This document shows positions 42,731 to 43,290 of a DNA stretch of 43,290 nt, one piece after another. Each line of letters opens with the position of its first letter. Positions within the stretch are counted from its first letter, which is position 1. The notes below the pieces were generated by a model. It did no database searches. It saw nothing but the letters and a program-made list of their open reading frames with translations, and had not been told where the DNA came from. Source of the stretch: Phycisphaerae bacterium (GTDB lineage: Bacteria; Planctomycetota; Phycisphaerae; UBA1845); the NCBI GenBank assembly GCA_029260255.1, contig JAJDDR010000111.1, positions 1 through 43,290 on the forward strand, written 5' to 3'. The translations under genes were made by a program, and so were the position numbers.

Positions 42731-42757
42731 CTGGGCAAAGTCGGGTCGCTTTTGGAA

Positions 42758-42786
42758 TTGAATTCGGGTGGGTTCGCGCGTACACT
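42758..42786 (+). promoter_or_regulatory. Promoter of tRNA-His
   Basis: TTGAAT and TACACT separated by 17 bases, the strongest sigma-70-like match in the window, about 70 bases before the tRNA. Confidence 0.6.
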
Positions 42787-42854
42787 CCCGAAGCTGTCGA
42801 CGGCGTTTGTTTCCGTCGACGCGGTGATCGGGCCTGCGGGCGTGATTGCATGAT

Positions 42855-42928
42855 GGTGGGCGTAGCTCAGTTGGTGGAGCACCAGGTTGTGGTCCTGGGG
42901 GTCGCGGGTTCAAGTCCCGTCGCTCACC
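42855..42928 (+). tRNA. tRNA-His (GUG)
   Basis: Cloverleaf read by eye: acceptor arm GTGGGCG with CGCTCAC (one G-U pair), D arm GCTC/GAGC, anticodon arm CCAGG-TTGTGGT-CCTGG with anticodon GTG at 42889-42891, variable loop of five bases, T loop TTCAAGT. The base before the acceptor is G (position -1) opposite discriminator C73, the identity mark of tRNA-His. CCA is not encoded. Confidence 0.95.
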
Positions 42929-43105
42929 CGTTGGTTGGATCGACATAACATAAGGTGAATCCGCGCGTTGCGAATACCCGCCTGATCGCGGCGCTTCTCG
43001 GACGGCGCGCCGGGTGGTGCTTCGGCCGCACCTGGACCGCCTTCACTACTCCACAGGGAATCGCCCGTCGGCGACCCTTCCCCCAGTCCTTTCCGCCCAA
43101 AAAAT

Positions 43106-43130
43106 TGCGCGAGAGAGGACTCGAACCTCT
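43106..43130 (-). other. tRNA 3'-end fragment (possible attachment site)
   Basis: On the minus strand AGAGG-TTCGAGT-CCTCT forms a perfect T arm, followed by CTCGCGC and A like the acceptor 3' strand and discriminator, then a T6 run. No matching 5' half exists within 100 bases upstream, so this is a fragment, as left at the attachment sites of tRNA-integrated elements. The region 42929-43105 between it and tRNA-His shows nothing recognisable. Confidence 0.45.
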
Positions 43131-43136
43131 TCGGGA

Positions 43137-43290
43137 ACCACGGGGAAAACCGCCCACTCCGGACAAGGCGGTGCAGAATCCGGTGCAGTCGGCGCACGAA
43201 ACCGCACCCATGATCCCGAATTGGCCGCCGTCGTGGCCGCGTGGGCAGACCTGCCGGAAGCCGTCCGCGCGGGCATCGTGGCGATGGTCC
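43137..43290 (+). other. Partial reading frame running off the right edge
   Basis: An open frame (codons in phase with 43212) reads DPELAAVVAAWADLP and continues to the window end with a helical, Ala-rich sequence. No start codon with a ribosome-binding site is visible. This kind of short C-terminal helix is familiar from planctomycete open frames near integrated elements, but the identification is uncertain because the end is cut off. Confidence 0.3.

Noticed and set aside
42691-42948. 85-codon plus-strand frame across the tRNA
   Set aside because: It overlaps the tRNA-His gene and its promoter; typical false frame over a tRNA.
42910-43276. Overlapping minus-strand frames near the right edge
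   Set aside because: They read antisense through tRNA-His and the tRNA fragment, without domain or ribosome-binding support.
1-43290. CRISPR array, rRNA, prophage or defence island
   Set aside because: No regularly spaced repeats, rRNA-like sequence, phage structural genes or nuclease/methylase cassettes were found.

Overview
The window is GC-rich bacterial chromosome with tightly packed genes and no phage, plasmid, CRISPR or rRNA. The gene content points to a member of the Planctomycetota: a Hanks-type kinase carrying TPR repeats, a PurL with a fused PurS-like front end plus a separate PurQ, a pseudopilin with the Ala-Phe-Thr-Leu-Val-Glu processing site, an FHA-GAF histidine kinase, several HflK/HflC-like (SPFH) proteins, a DUF6941 protein and a DUF502 protein. 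This assignment is inferred from gene families; no rRNA is available to confirm it.

Layout. 0-3 kb: serine/threonine kinase. 3-7 kb: purL-purQ, then a convergent alpha/beta hydrolase. 7.7-10.2 kb: type-4 uracil-DNA glycosylase convergent with an FHA-GAF-histidine kinase. 10.2-11.2 kb: a non-coding stretch with a small transposed element, and an unknown gene. 11.3-20.4 kb, all leftward: a probable seven-frame operon with three consecutive SPFH membrane proteins, an ABC ATPase, an ABC-2 permease and a membrane protein that looks split by one in-frame stop codon. A second ABC-2 permease diverges from it at 20.6 kb. 21.5-24 kb: folD and an M48 membrane protease. 24-31.5 kb: an LTxxQ periplasmic protein, the hpf-ptsN-ptsH regulatory cluster, a DUF502 membrane protein, a small exported protein, a pseudopilin, sucC and a DUF6941 protein. 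31.8-42.6 kb, all leftward: two B12-type radical SAM enzymes, the histidine-degradation genes ftcD and hutI, a glycerol-1-phosphate dehydrogenase, murA and prmC. 42.9 kb: tRNA-His, then a tRNA 3'-end fragment and a partial reading frame at the right edge.

The clearest new structure is a family of 113-131 bp hairpin elements, three copies in this window (10412, 28298, 42600). Each has imperfect terminal inverted repeats starting GGGTGTG and is flanked by its own perfect 9-bp direct repeat, the hallmark of transposition of a non-autonomous (MITE-like) element. One copy lies just upstream of prmC and stays open in the prmC frame, so it can create a false N-terminal extension.

The most interesting candidate system is the triple-SPFH/ABC-transporter operon. 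Its first SPFH protein has six extra membrane helices at the N-terminus. Other points worth a look are a FolD whose catalytic Lys and a conserved Asp are replaced by Gln and Glu, a tandem pair of radical SAM enzymes near an archaeal-type lipid precursor enzyme, and two look-alike promoters. Start codons were moved inward from the longest open frame wherever a ribosome-binding site or family alignment supported it.
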